From: Caballeronia sp. dw_276 | GTDB lineage: Bacteria > Pseudomonadota > Gammaproteobacteria > Burkholderiales > Burkholderiaceae | Length of the DNA stretch: 64,000 nucleotides | Direction of reading: 5' to 3' | Assembly (NCBI RefSeq): GCF_018449635.1 | Contig: NZ_JAAVUV010000006.1 | Span: 186,001-250,000, forward strand | Shown here: one piece after another, positions 55,769 through 64,000 of the stretch | Layout of the letters: each line of letters begins with the position of its first letter | How positions within the stretch are numbered: the stretch's first letter is position 1 | Notes under the pieces: generated by a model | The model's input: only the letters and a program-made list of their open reading frames with translations | What the model was told of the DNA's origin: nothing | The model's database searches: none | Program-made: the position numbers and the translations under genes

Positions 55769-56422
55769 ATGACACAAAATCCTGGCAAACCTGCATGTCC
55801 CGCGGACTTGCGCTCGCTCGACCTGTTCGACTTTGCGCAAAGCCGCCGGCAGGCAGCAGGCGGCGTACGGGTCTCGCAGTTGCCGCGTTTGCTCAATGAA
55901 GTACCGGCGGACGCGCCCGATCGCGACACGGTGTTTTCATGGCAAGCCGAAGGCTCCATGCAGCCTGAATTGCAGGACGACGGCACCGAAGCGCCGCAGC
56001 CGTATTTGCGGCTTGCCGTGCACGGGTCGGCATGGATCGAATGTCAGCGGTGTTTGTCGCCGTATTCGCAGCATCTTGATGTCGACGCAACGTATCGCAT
56101 TGTGTTGACGGAAGAAGAAGCGGACGAATTTCCGCTGGACAACGATGAAGTCGAGGTGATCGTGGGCTCACGCCAGTTCGATCTCATCGACTTGATCGAG
56201 GATGAATTGTTGTTGTCCTTGCCGCTCGTGCCCAAGCACGACGTGTGTCCCCAAGTGCATGAGAGCCTGAATACAGGTGTCTACAGCGCCGAGGGCGAGC
56301 TGGACGAAGGTGGTCTGAATGGCGAAGCAGACTCGCAGCAGGATGGCGGCTCTGGAAGACCCAATCCGTTCGCCGCGCTCGGCAAGCTCAAGCAGGGCGG
56401 TTCCGGCAGCGACACGCATTGA
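55769..56422 (+). CDS. yceD: Ribosome/23S rRNA accumulation protein YceD (DUF177)
   Basis: The 217-residue protein shows the DUF177 signature: WIECQRCLSPYSQHLDVDAT near residue 90 with its two cysteines, and VEVIVGSRQFDLIDLIEDEL. YceD is needed for 23S rRNA accumulation and usually sits directly before rpmF, as here. AGGAG lies 6 bases before the ATG. The C-terminal part is Gly-rich. It likely shares a transcript with rpmF, although an extended -10 just before rpmF suggests a second promoter. Confidence 0.92.
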   Translation: MTQNPGKPACPADLRSLDLFDFAQSRRQAAGGVRVSQLPRLLNEVPADAPDRDTVFSWQAEGSMQPELQDDGTEAPQPYLRLAVHGSAWIECQRCLSPYSQHLDVDATYRIVLTEEEADEFPLDNDEVEVIVGSRQFDLIDLIEDELLLSLPLVPKHDVCPQVHESLNTGVYSAEGELDEGGLNGEADSQQDGGSGRPNPFAALGKLKQGGSGSDTH

Positions 56423-56506
56423 AGAAGTTGGAGTATCCGTTATCTGGCGCGATGCGTCCGGATCGATTCACTGGCCACAGGTCAGGGTCGCCGGTGTGTC
56501 GAGCTG

Positions 56507-56515
56507 TGTTAGAAT
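56507..56515 (+). promoter_or_regulatory. Extended -10 element before rpmF
   Basis: TGTTAGAAT matches the extended -10 pattern, 25 bases before the rpmF ATG; the transcript start would leave an 18-base leader with CTGGAG as ribosome site. No clear -35 box is visible. Confidence 0.4.
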
Positions 56516-56539
56516 TCGCAAAATTTTTCTGGAGTCATC

Positions 56540-56719
56540 ATGGCAGTTCAGCAAAACAAGAAATCGCCGTCCAAGCGCGGCATGCATCGTTCGCACGACT
56601 TCCTCACGGCGCCGGCGCTGGCTGTCGAGCCGGGTACGGGTGAAGTGCATCTGCGTCACCACGTGAGCCCGAACGGCTACTACCGTGGCAAGAAAGTCAT
56701 CAAGACGAAGAACGACTAA
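56540..56719 (+). CDS. rpmF: 50S ribosomal protein L32
   Basis: The short frame encodes a 59-residue protein starting [20 protein letters not shown] and ending [11 protein letters not shown], the complete L32 sequence with its basic N-terminus. GGAG lies 5 bases before the ATG. It was easily overlooked because of its size. It follows yceD and precedes plsX, the standard arrangement in proteobacteria. Confidence 0.97.
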   Translation: MAVQQNKKSPSKRGMHRSHDFLTAPALAVEPGTGEVHLRHHVSPNGYYRGKKVIKTKND

Positions 56720-56843
56720 GCGTTCGGCGCGTAGTGCGTCCGCGACGCTTGGTGCGTCTCGCGTCGCCGTCTTGACTCATGGTCTGATACATGATTTGAG
56801 CCACGGTCGCTCGCGTTTGACATCTTCCTGGTGCAACAAGAAG

Positions 56844-56867
56844 GCGGCATTTCACTGCCGCTTTTTT
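56844..56867 (+). terminator. Terminator or attenuator between rpmF and plsX
   Basis: A 6-bp stem GCGGCA / TGCCGC with a 6-base loop is followed by TTTTTT, 24 bases before the plsX ATG. The stem is short, so partial read-through is likely. Confidence 0.6.
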
Positions 56868-56890
56868 GTGCCTGAAATTCGTCGCACTCC

Positions 56891-58051
56891 ATGACCGTAA
56901 AGATCACCATCGACTGCATGGGAGGCGACCACGGCCCGTCCGTGACCGTTCCCGCCGCTGTCAGCTTCGTGCGTTCGCATCCCGATGCGCATTTGCTTCT
57001 TGTAGGCATCGAGTCGGCTATCCGTGCGCAACTCAAGAAGTGCAGGGCCGTCGACGAAACCCGGTTGACAGTCGTCCCCGCCACTGAAGTGGTCGAGATG
57101 GACGACCCAGTGGAAGTCGCGCTGCGCCGGAAAAAAGATTCATCGATGCGTGTGGCGCTCAACCTCGTTAAAGAGGGGCAGGCGCAAACCTGCATCTCGG
57201 CGGGCAACACCGGTGCGTTGATGGCCGTGTCTCGCTACGTGTTGAAGACGCTGCCGGGCATCGAACGGCCGGCTATTGCGTTTGCCATGCCGAGCCAGAA
57301 AGGCTTCACCACCGTGCTCGACCTGGGCGCGAACGTGGATTGCGAGCCGCAGCATTTGTTGCAATTCGCCGAGATGGGCCACGCGCTGGTAGCCGCCATT
57401 GGCAACAAGGAGCGGCCCACTATCGGCTTGCTCAACATCGGCGAAGAAGTCATCAAAGGCAACGAAACCATCAAACGCGCCGGCGAACTGCTGCGCGCCA
57501 GCACGCTCAACTTCTACGGCAACGTGGAAGGCAACGACATCTATAAAGGCACGACAGACGTAGTCGTCTGCGACGGGTTTGTCGGTAATGTGGCGCTGAA
57601 GACATCGGAAGGTCTCGCGCAAATGTTGAGCGACATGATCCGCGAGGAATTCAGCCGGTCGCTCGCGACCAAGCTGATGGCGATCGTCGCACTGCCGGTT
57701 CTCAAGCGCTTCAAACGACGCGTCGATCCTGCCCAATACAACGGCGCGGCGCTGCTCGGATTGCGCGGCCTCGTCATCAAGAGTCACGGTTCGGCGCAAG
57801 CCTACGGGTTTGAGTGGGCTATCAAACGCGGGTATGATGCGGTCAAAAATGGCGTGCTGGAACGGCTCGTGCGCGCCATGGAAGATAATGCTGCTCCTGT
57901 GCAACAAGCGGCGCTGGGCACTTCCGCTGATGCAGTCGGCACCGTGGTTCCGGACCCGGCCGCATCCGCCGCCCCGGTCGACGACGCGGCCGCTTTACCC
58001 CCGCTCGTGCAGCCGGGGACATCGGGCGCCGCGCTACCCTCGAAGGCATAA
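56891..58051 (+). CDS. plsX: Phosphate acyltransferase PlsX
   Basis: The 386-residue protein begins [20 protein letters not shown] and has [39 protein letters not shown] and [21 protein letters not shown] [18 protein letters not shown]. PlsX converts acyl-ACP to acyl-phosphate for phospholipid synthesis at the membrane surface. It is longer than usual by a Pro/Ala-rich tail of about 50 residues. The start codon follows a weak ribosome site, and translation may depend on coupling with upstream genes. The stop overlaps the fabH start (TAATG). Confidence 0.95.
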   Translation: MTVKITIDCMGGDHGPSVTVPAAVSFVRSHPDAHLLLVGIESAIRAQLKKCRAVDETRLTVVPATEVVEMDDPVEVALRRKKDSSMRVALNLVKEGQAQTCISAGNTGALMAVSRYVLKTLPGIERPAIAFAMPSQKGFTTVLDLGANVDCEPQHLLQFAEMGHALVAAIGNKERPTIGLLNIGEEVIKGNETIKRAGELLRASTLNFYGNVEGNDIYKGTTDVVVCDGFVGNVALKTSEGLAQMLSDMIREEFSRSLATKLMAIVALPVLKRFKRRVDPAQYNGAALLGLRGLVIKSHGSAQAYGFEWAIKRGYDAVKNGVLERLVRAMEDNAAPVQQAALGTSADAVGTVVPDPAASAAPVDDAAALPPLVQPGTSGAALPSKA

Positions 58052-59040
58052 TGGCTCAATCGAATCTCTATTCCCGTGTCATCGGAACGGGCAGTTACCT
58101 GCCGGCCGATCGCGTCACGAATCAGGATCTGGCCGACCGGCTGGCCAAGCAAGGCGTGGAAACGAGCGATGAATGGATCGTCGCCCGCACGGGTATTCAC
58201 GCACGTCATTTCGCCGCACCCAATGAGACAACGAGCGATCTCGCACTACACGCGTCGCGCAATGCGATCGAAGCGGCGGGCATCGATCCGGACTCGATCG
58301 ACTTGATCATCGTGGCGACTTCCACGCCCGACTTCGTTTTCCCCAGCACGGCTTGCCTGCTTCAAAACAAACTCGGCATCAAGAACGGCGGCGCGGCATT
58401 CGATATCCAGGCCGTCTGCTCGGGATTCGCCTACGCCGTTGCGACGGCCGACAGCTTTATTCGCGGCGGCATGAATCGCACGGCGCTGGTCGTCGGCGCG
58501 GAAACCTTCTCGCGCATCCTCGATTTCAACGACCGCACCACGTGCGTGCTGTTCGGCGACGGCGCGGGCGCGGTCATCCTGCAGGCATCGGATGAACCGG
58601 GCGTGCTTTCCAGCGCGCTTCACGCCGATGGCAGCCACTCAAGCATTCTTTGCACGCCGGGCAATGTGAACAAGGGCGTGATCGAAGGCAGCGCGTTCCT
58701 GCACATGGACGGTCAGGCCGTCTTCAAGCTCGCCGTGAAGGTGCTGGAGAAAGTGGCCGTCGAGGCGCTTGAAAAGGCACGACTCACGCCTGGCGACATC
58801 GACTGGCTCATTCCCCATCAAGCCAATATCCGCATCATGGAAAGCACGGCGAAGAAGCTCCACGTGCCGCTCGAGCGCATGGTCGTGACCGTGGGCGAGC
58901 ATGGCAATACGTCGGCTGCATCGATTCCGCTTGCGCTCGACGTCGCCGTGCGCGACGGCCGCATCAAGCGCGGCCAGCATGTGCTGATAGAAGGCGTCGG
59001 CGGCGGCTTTACCTGGGGCGCGTCGGTCATCCGCTACTAA
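58051..59040 (+). CDS. fabH: Beta-ketoacyl-ACP synthase III
   Basis: The 329-residue protein has the FabH triad: Cys in [16 protein letters not shown], His in [15 protein letters not shown] and Asn in [19 protein letters not shown]. It starts fatty acid synthesis by condensing acetyl-CoA with malonyl-ACP. It begins at 58051, sharing one base with the plsX stop. The length and order (plsX-fabH-fabD-fabG-acpP-fabF) are typical. Confidence 0.96.
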   Translation: MAQSNLYSRVIGTGSYLPADRVTNQDLADRLAKQGVETSDEWIVARTGIHARHFAAPNETTSDLALHASRNAIEAAGIDPDSIDLIIVATSTPDFVFPSTACLLQNKLGIKNGGAAFDIQAVCSGFAYAVATADSFIRGGMNRTALVVGAETFSRILDFNDRTTCVLFGDGAGAVILQASDEPGVLSSALHADGSHSSILCTPGNVNKGVIEGSAFLHMDGQAVFKLAVKVLEKVAVEALEKARLTPGDIDWLIPHQANIRIMESTAKKLHVPLERMVVTVGEHGNTSAASIPLALDVAVRDGRIKRGQHVLIEGVGGGFTWGASVIRY

Positions 59041-59108
59041 ACGTAGCGTCACGCCAGCGCTGCCGAGCCGCATCAGCCATTCGACCAATTCAATCGAGTA
59101 AGGACGTC

Positions 59109-60041
59109 ATGAAATTCGCGTTCGTTTTTCCGGGACAAGGCTCCCAATCGGTTGGCATGCTCAACGCATTCGCCGATCACGCCGTGGTGCGCGAAACCGT
59201 GCAACAGGCATCCGATGCACTGAATCAGGATCTCGGCAAGCTGATTGCCGAAGGTCCGGCGGAGGACCTCGGCCTCACGACCAACACGCAACCCGTGATG
59301 TTGACGGCGGCTTACGCGATTTATCTTGTGTGGGAGAAGGAAACCGGGTTGAAGCCTGCGCTCGTGGCCGGGCATAGCCTGGGCGAATATACGGCGTTGG
59401 TCGCCGCCGGCGCGCTGAGATTCTCCGATGCCGTGCCGCTCGTGCGTTTTCGTGCGCAAGCCATGCAAAGTGCGGTGCCCGTCGGTGAAGGCGGAATGGC
59501 CGCGATCCTCGGTCTCGACGATGACGCCGTGCGCGCCGTCTGCGCCGAAGCATCGGCGGCTGGGATCGTGGAAGCGGTCAACTTCAACGCACCGTCGCAA
59601 GTGGTGATCGCGGGCGCGAAGGCCGGGGTGGAAAAGGCCTGTGAACTGGCGAAGGCGAAGGGTGCGAAACGCGCGTTGCCGCTGCCTGTTTCGGCGCCGT
59701 TCCATTCGTCGCTTTTGAAGCCCGCGTCGGACCAGTTGCGCGAATATCTGGCAAGCGTCGAAATTGGCGTGCCGCAGATTCCGCTGATCAATAACATCGA
59801 TGTCGCCAGCGTCGCTGAACCGGCCGCCATCAAGGACGCACTCGTGCGCCAGGCCGCGGGTCCGGTTCGCTGGGTGGAAAGCGTGCAGAAAATGGCGCAT
59901 GAAGGCGTCACGCACGTGATCGAATGCGGTCCGGGCAAGGTGCTGAACGGCTTGACGAAACGTATCGACGGCACGCTGATCGGCGCGTCGATCTTCGATC
60001 CCGCTTCGCTCGACGAAGTGCGCAAGCTGCTCGCCGGCTGA
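59109..60041 (+). CDS. fabD: Malonyl-CoA:ACP transacylase
   Basis: The 310-residue protein has FVFPGQGSQSVGM at its start, the catalytic serine in VAGHSLGEYTALVAAGAL near residue 92 and the His in SAPFHSSLLKPA. It loads malonyl groups onto ACP. AAGGACG lies before the ATG. The gene lies 68 bases after fabH and 28 before fabG. Confidence 0.96.
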   Translation: MKFAFVFPGQGSQSVGMLNAFADHAVVRETVQQASDALNQDLGKLIAEGPAEDLGLTTNTQPVMLTAAYAIYLVWEKETGLKPALVAGHSLGEYTALVAAGALRFSDAVPLVRFRAQAMQSAVPVGEGGMAAILGLDDDAVRAVCAEASAAGIVEAVNFNAPSQVVIAGAKAGVEKACELAKAKGAKRALPLPVSAPFHSSLLKPASDQLREYLASVEIGVPQIPLINNIDVASVAEPAAIKDALVRQAAGPVRWVESVQKMAHEGVTHVIECGPGKVLNGLTKRIDGTLIGASIFDPASLDEVRKLLAG

Positions 60042-60069
60042 ACAAGAACTGGAACAGGAACGAATAGAC

Positions 60070-60810
60070 ATGATTCTGGACAAGCAGATAGTGGTGGTGA
60101 CGGGTGCATCGCGCGGGATTGGCCGCTCGATCGCGCTCGAACTCGCGCGTCAGGGCGCGACCGTAATTGGTACGGCGACCAGCGAAAGCGGCGCCGAAGC
60201 GATCACCGCCGCGCTGAAGGAGGCTGGTGTGCAAGGCCGTGGCGCCGTGCTGAACGTAACGGATGCGGCCGCGAGCGAGGCGTTCATCGACGGCGTGGTG
60301 AAGGAATTCGGCGCTCTGAATGTGCTGGTGAACAACGCCGGGATCACGAAAGATCAACTGGCGATGCGCATGAAAGACGAAGAGTTCGATGCCGTTATCG
60401 ACACGAACCTAAGGGCGGTCTTCCGCCTGTCGCGCGCGGTCCTGCGCCCGATGATGAAAGCACGTGGCGGACGGATCATCAATATCACGTCGGTGGTGGC
60501 GTCTTCCGGCAACCCGGGCCAGGCGAATTACGCGGCGGCGAAGGCCGGCGTGGCGGGCATGACCCGTGCATTGGCGCGCGAAATCGGCAGCCGCGGGATC
60601 ACGGTGAACTGCATTGCGCCGGGTTTTATCGACACCGACATGACCAAGGTGCTGCCGGAAGCGCAGCGTGCGGCATTGACAGCACAGATACCACTTGGCC
60701 GACTGGGCAGCCCCGAAGATATCGCTCATGCTGTGGCTTTCCTGGCTTCGCCGCACGCGGGCTACATTACAGGCACGACGCTCCATGTGAACGGCGGCAT
60801 GTACATGTGA
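60070..60810 (+). CDS. fabG: 3-oxoacyl-ACP reductase
   Basis: The 246-residue protein is a classical short-chain dehydrogenase: TGASRGIGRSIALELARQG near residue 11, NNAGITKDQ, ITSVVASSGNPGQANYAAAK with the catalytic Ser, Tyr and Lys, and PGFIDTDMT. It performs the first reduction in fatty acid elongation with NADPH. It is followed by a 234-base gap containing the acpP promoter. Confidence 0.96.
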   Translation: MILDKQIVVVTGASRGIGRSIALELARQGATVIGTATSESGAEAITAALKEAGVQGRGAVLNVTDAAASEAFIDGVVKEFGALNVLVNNAGITKDQLAMRMKDEEFDAVIDTNLRAVFRLSRAVLRPMMKARGGRIINITSVVASSGNPGQANYAAAKAGVAGMTRALAREIGSRGITVNCIAPGFIDTDMTKVLPEAQRAALTAQIPLGRLGSPEDIAHAVAFLASPHAGYITGTTLHVNGGMYM

Positions 60811-60991
60811 CAGGCATTTCGTTAATATCCGCGCCTTGGCGGGTGCGCAAAATGCTGATTGAAAGCACGCTGCGCAAGACATGAAACGCGCTGTCATTAG
60901 CAAGTGTCGTTAAAAGTAAGTGACGTGTATCAGAAGCCCGTCACACGTGAAGCAAACCTGATTCGTGCGTGGGTTATTACGGGTGCAAACC

Positions 60992-61000
60992 TGATAAAAT
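60992..61000 (+). promoter_or_regulatory. Extended -10 element of acpP
   Basis: TGATAAAAT fits the extended -10 pattern 45 bases before the acpP ATG. This would allow the very high expression of acpP independent of fabG. No strong -35 box is visible. Confidence 0.5.
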
Positions 61001-61044
61001 GCGCGCACTTGTGTTTTTGAACTACATTTCCCTCGGAGGGCTGC

Positions 61045-61284
61045 ATGGACAATATCGAACAGCGCGTGAAGAAGATCGTCGCCGAACAACTGGGCGTCGC
61101 CGAAGCCGAAATCAAGAACGAAGCTTCGTTCGTCAACGATCTGGGCGCTGACTCGCTCGACACCGTTGAACTCGTGATGGCTCTCGAAGACGAATTCGGC
61201 ATGGAAATTCCTGACGAAGAAGCAGAAAAGATCACGACGGTTCAGCAAGCAATCGACTACGCTCGCGCAAACGTCAAGGCCTAA
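61045..61284 (+). CDS. acpP: Acyl carrier protein
   Basis: The 79-residue acidic protein has the phosphopantetheine attachment motif [18 protein letters not shown] with Ser37. It starts [26 protein letters not shown] stands 5 bases before the ATG. It carries growing fatty acid chains for the surrounding fab genes. A structured hairpin follows at 61364-61406. Confidence 0.97.
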
Positions 61285-61331
61285 GGCCAACACGCAACTG
61301 CTGCTACGATATTCGGGGTTGACGCTCTGTT

Positions 61332-61355
61332 GCGCTTCGAACCGCGCTTCGAACC
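61332..61355 (+). repeat. 12-bp perfect tandem duplicate
   Basis: GCGCTTCGAACC is present twice without gap, between acpP and the hairpin at 61364. Confidence 0.8.
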
Positions 61356-61363
61356 GATTTAAC

Positions 61364-61406
61364 AGCCACAGGGCTCACAGGGTACATTCCTGTGGATCTT
61401 GTGGCT
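61364..61406 (+). terminator. Two-level hairpin between acpP and fabF
   Basis: The outer stem AGCCACAGG pairs with CTTGTGGCT (one G-T pair) and the inner stem CACAGG pairs with CCTGTG; a T-rich TTTGCTTTTT follows. It ends before the fabF start at 61441. It may act as a terminator or attenuator, reducing fabF expression relative to acpP. Confidence 0.7.
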
Positions 61407-61440
61407 TTTGCTTTTTGTCATTTATGGATAAGGGGTTACC

Positions 61441-62679
61441 GTGAGCCGTCGTCGTGTTGTTGTTACAGGCCTTGGGCTGATTTCGCCTGTCGGCAATACC
61501 GTTGCCGACGGCTGGGCCAATCTGGTCGCCGGCAAGTCAGGCATTGGCGAGATCACGAAGTTCGACACAACGAACTTCTCCACGCGCTTTGCCGGTGAAG
61601 TCAAAGGCTTCAATGTCGAAGACTATATGCCGGCCAAGGAAGCGCGCCACATGGATACCTTTATCCATTACGGCATTGCAGCCGGTGTTCAGGCCATGCA
61701 GGACAGCGGGCTTGAAATTACCGACGAAAATTCGGAACGCGTGGGTGTTGTAGTGGGCTCGGGAATCGGCGGCCTGCCGATGATCGAAGCCACGCAGACC
61801 GAATTGCTTAACCGCGGTCCGCGCCGGGTTTCGCCGTTCTTCGTGCCGGCATCGATCATCAACATGATCTCCGGGCATCTTTCCATCCGCTTCGGTTTGA
61901 AAGGGCCGAATCTGGCGATCGTGACCGCGTGTACCACGGGATTGCATTGCATCGGCGAAGGTTCGCGGCTGATCGAATACGGCGACGCCGACGTCATGAT
62001 CTGCGGCGGCGCCGAAGCGACCGTGTCGCCGCTGGGTATCGGCGGCTTTGCGGCGGCGCGCGCGCTGTCGCAGCGCAACGACGATCCGGCGACGGCAAGC
62101 CGTCCGTGGGACAAGGATCGCGATGGTTTCGTGCTGGGCGAAGGCGCGGGCGTGATGGTGCTCGAAGAGTACGAACACGCGAAAGCGCGTGGTGCGAAGA
62201 TCTACGCAGAAGTCAGCGGCTACGGCATGAGCGGCGATGCGTACCACATGACTGCTCCGCCGGAAGATGGCGACGGCGCGCGTCGCAGCATGCGCAATGC
62301 GCTGAAAAACGCTCAGATCAATCCGGATGAAGTGCATTACCTGAATGCACATGGCACGTCCACGCCGTTGGGCGATCTGGCGGAAACCATCGGCATCAAG
62401 AACATGTTCGGCGATCATGCCAAGAAGATCGTCGTGAACTCCACCAAGTCGATGACCGGGCATCTGCTCGGCGGCGCGGGCGGACTGGAGTCGGTGTTCA
62501 CGGTGCTGGCGCTGCATCATCAGGTGTCGCCGCCGACCATCAACATCTTCAACCAGGACCCGGAGTGCGACCTGGACTACTGTGCGAACGAAGCGCGGGA
62601 AATGAAGATCGACGTGGCGCTGAAAAACTCGTTCGGCTTTGGTGGTACGAACGGCACGCTCGTTTTCAAGCGTCACTGA
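61441..62679 (+). CDS. fabF: Beta-ketoacyl-ACP synthase II
   Basis: The 412-residue protein starts with GTG ([19 protein letters not shown]) and has the catalytic Cys in [17 protein letters not shown], His in [17 protein letters not shown] and His in [18 protein letters not shown]. It elongates fatty acids and adjusts membrane composition to temperature. It is probably transcribed with acpP through a hairpin. The stop is followed 15 bases later by a small membrane protein. Confidence 0.96.
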   Translation: MSRRRVVVTGLGLISPVGNTVADGWANLVAGKSGIGEITKFDTTNFSTRFAGEVKGFNVEDYMPAKEARHMDTFIHYGIAAGVQAMQDSGLEITDENSERVGVVVGSGIGGLPMIEATQTELLNRGPRRVSPFFVPASIINMISGHLSIRFGLKGPNLAIVTACTTGLHCIGEGSRLIEYGDADVMICGGAEATVSPLGIGGFAAARALSQRNDDPATASRPWDKDRDGFVLGEGAGVMVLEEYEHAKARGAKIYAEVSGYGMSGDAYHMTAPPEDGDGARRSMRNALKNAQINPDEVHYLNAHGTSTPLGDLAETIGIKNMFGDHAKKIVVNSTKSMTGHLLGGAGGLESVFTVLALHHQVSPPTINIFNQDPECDLDYCANEAREMKIDVALKNSFGFGGTNGTLVFKRH

Positions 62680-62694
62680 GCGCGGCGCGCTTAC

Positions 62695-63195
62695 GTGTTC
62701 GCACGGACGGGACGCGTGACGAGCGCGCATGAGGCGCGGCGGGAAGTTCCAGCGGACGGTTTCGCGGAATTTTCCCGCCGGCAGAAAATCACGACATCTC
62801 GATTTTTATCGGTCGCCACGGTGGCCTTCATGGCGGTGGCGGCCGGCGCCGTATTCCAATCGGTTGTGGCGTACACCGGTTTTTTCGATGCTTGCGTCGC
62901 CGCGCTTATTGTCACCGTCGGGCTTGGCGGCGTGGCGCTCAGGCGTGAACGTAGACGGCCAGTTGCATTCGAGATCGGTCAGGATGGTTTGACGACGTGG
63001 GATCGCGAAGGCCGCGCGCAATATCGGCAAATATCGGGTTGCGCGCAGTGGAGCGATCGTCTGCTTGCACTGATCCTGGTTTCAGCCGAAGGGCGTTCCG
63101 AGCCACTGCTGGTTCCCGCCGACGCGCTCACCGGCCCGAACGCGTTCCGCGAACTGGCCGTTCGCGCCCGGCGGTGCGCCCAAGAACACCTGTAA
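62695..63195 (+). CDS. YgfX-like two-helix membrane protein
   Basis: The 166-residue product starts with GTG (FARTGRVTSAHEARRE). Residues about 38-80 hold two hydrophobic segments (LSVATVAFMAVAAGAVF, FDACVAALIVTVGLGGVAL). The C-terminal part IGQDGLTTWDREG and LVPADALTGPNAFRELAVRARR looks like the YgfX/CptA-type domain that has a similar two-helix front. YgfX in E. coli modulates SdhE and cytoskeleton; whether this protein does anything similar is inference. It lies between fabF and rpoE. Confidence 0.65.
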   Translation: MFARTGRVTSAHEARREVPADGFAEFSRRQKITTSRFLSVATVAFMAVAAGAVFQSVVAYTGFFDACVAALIVTVGLGGVALRRERRRPVAFEIGQDGLTTWDREGRAQYRQISGCAQWSDRLLALILVSAEGRSEPLLVPADALTGPNAFRELAVRARRCAQEHL

Positions 63196-63290
63196 CGCTT
63201 GTAACCGCCCATCAGCATCCGGCGCGTCCCAGCGGCGTGACGCTACAATAGCCCTCCGCGTAGCACCCCCAAAGTTAACGGATTTCCCAG

Positions 63291-63890
63291 GTGAGCGAAA
63301 AAGAAATCGATCAGGTACTGGTCGAACGCGTGCAGAAGGGCGATAAAGCAGCGTTCGAGCTTCTGGTCGCCAAATATCAGCGCAAGATTATCCGGCTTAT
63401 CTCGCGGCTCGTTCGCGACCCCGCCGAAGTGGAGGACGTCGCACAAGACGCCTTTATCAAGGCTTACCGCGCGTTGCCGCAATTTCGCGGAGAATCGGCG
63501 TTTTACACGTGGCTTTACCGGATTGCAGTGAACACGGCGAAGAATTATCTTGCCACTCAAAGCCGCCGTGCTCCAACTTCTACCGAAGCCGATGCAGAAG
63601 AAGCGGAAACTTTCTCCGACGCAGACCAACTAAGGGATATCAACACGCCTGAGTCGATGTTGATGAGCAAGCAGATCGCACAGACGGTCAATGCTGCGAT
63701 GGCGGTTTTACCGGAAGAATTGCGCACTGCCATCACTCTTCGTGAAATTGAAGGTCTGAGTTATGAAGAGATTGCCGAGATGATGAATTGTCCTATCGGG
63801 ACCGTCAGATCGAGAATTTTTCGTGCTCGCGAAGCCATTGCGGCAAAATTGCGTCCGTTGCTGGACACTCCCGAAGGCAAACGCTGGTAG
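63291..63890 (+). CDS. rpoE: RNA polymerase sigma-E factor (AlgU-like)
   Basis: The 199-residue ECF sigma factor begins with GTG (SEKEIDQVLVERVQKGDKAA). Region 2 is YQRKIIRLISRLVRDPAEVEDVAQDAFIKAYRALPQF (read in parts) with the Trp/Tyr core, and region 4 is LPEELRTAITLREIEGLSYE ending MNCPIGTVRSRIFRAREAI. It directs the envelope stress response. The rseA gene follows 65 bases later. Confidence 0.95.
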   Translation: MSEKEIDQVLVERVQKGDKAAFELLVAKYQRKIIRLISRLVRDPAEVEDVAQDAFIKAYRALPQFRGESAFYTWLYRIAVNTAKNYLATQSRRAPTSTEADAEEAETFSDADQLRDINTPESMLMSKQIAQTVNAAMAVLPEELRTAITLREIEGLSYEEIAEMMNCPIGTVRSRIFRAREAIAAKLRPLLDTPEGKRW

Positions 63891-63955
63891 CAGCGAGGTT
63901 GCGCGGGGCAGGGACGCGGTATCTGGGTCAGGTAGTGTCACTAGGGGCAGTCAAG

Positions 63956-64000
63956 ATGGGGAGCATCATGGGGTCGGTTTCGGTGCAATCGCAAGCTAGT
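63956..64000 (+). CDS. rseA: Anti-sigma-E factor RseA/MucA, first 15 codons
   Basis: The frame starts MGSIMGSVSVQSQAS and runs off the window. Its position 65 bases after rpoE and the typical start of Burkholderia RseA homologues support the call, but only 15 residues are visible. An internal ATG at codon 5 could also be the start. Confidence 0.6.
   Translation, partial: MGSIMGSVSVQSQAS

Overview
The window is one contiguous chromosomal stretch of a GC-rich betaproteobacterium, almost certainly a member of the Burkholderiaceae close to Paraburkholderia, Caballeronia or Burkholderia. The evidence is the gene order rne / rluC-HAD-Rieske-sppA / RsmI-like-maf / yceD-rpmF-plsX-fabHDG-acpP-fabF-rpoE-rseA, the Burkholderia-like protein sequences throughout, and the VpsR-like sigma-54 regulators beside folA and thyA. 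I see no integrase, transposase, phage gene, CRISPR array or rRNA. Most of the window is conserved housekeeping sequence with a few accessory islets.

Layout. 1-5.3 kb: 5' end of rsgA, an M48 membrane protease, orn, mog-darP, and pmbA. 5.3-11 kb: folA and thyA separated by two paralogous VpsR-like sigma-54 activators that flank a small exported protein of unknown function; this gene has a good candidate -24/-12 promoter. 11-16.6 kb: alkylsulfatase with an ArsR-type regulator, a 47-residue lipoprotein, a hotdog thioesterase, and a large methyltransferase with a regulatory domain. 16.6-24.5 kb: fumC, a phospholipase D family lipoprotein, a MATE exporter, a zinc alcohol dehydrogenase, an S4 RNA-binding protein, and two small Lys/Ala-rich exported proteins. 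24.5-30.3 kb: a UvrD-like helicase, an uncharacterised protein, creA, a 24-residue membrane peptide, and a gntR-galM pair. 30.3-31.1 kb: a 254-bp imperfect inverted repeat. 31.1-36.2 kb: the lactate utilisation operon lutABC with a promoter and overlapping LldR-type operator, kdgD with its own GntR regulator and repeated operator-like motifs, and tRNA-Asn. 36.3-43 kb: fdxA, pncB, an NhaD-like antiporter, a 2-hydroxyacid dehydrogenase, rmuC, a GNAT enzyme and a small membrane protein. 43.1-50 kb (minus strand): rne, moaA, mobA, moeA. 50.8-64 kb: rluC onward, ending with the fatty acid synthesis cluster and the rpoE-rseA stress module, which is cut by the window end.

Functional links. Molybdenum cofactor genes occur twice (mog near 3 kb, moaA-mobA-moeA near 45 kb). 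Lipid precursor synthesis (plsX, fabH, fabD, fabG, acpP, fabF) follows the ribosomal protein gene rpmF and precedes the envelope stress sigma factor. The least explained part is 7.4-8.5 kb: an orphan secreted protein under an apparent sigma-54 promoter, bracketed by two activators that could read it. All functional calls come from reading motifs and remembered family features; no database search was run.
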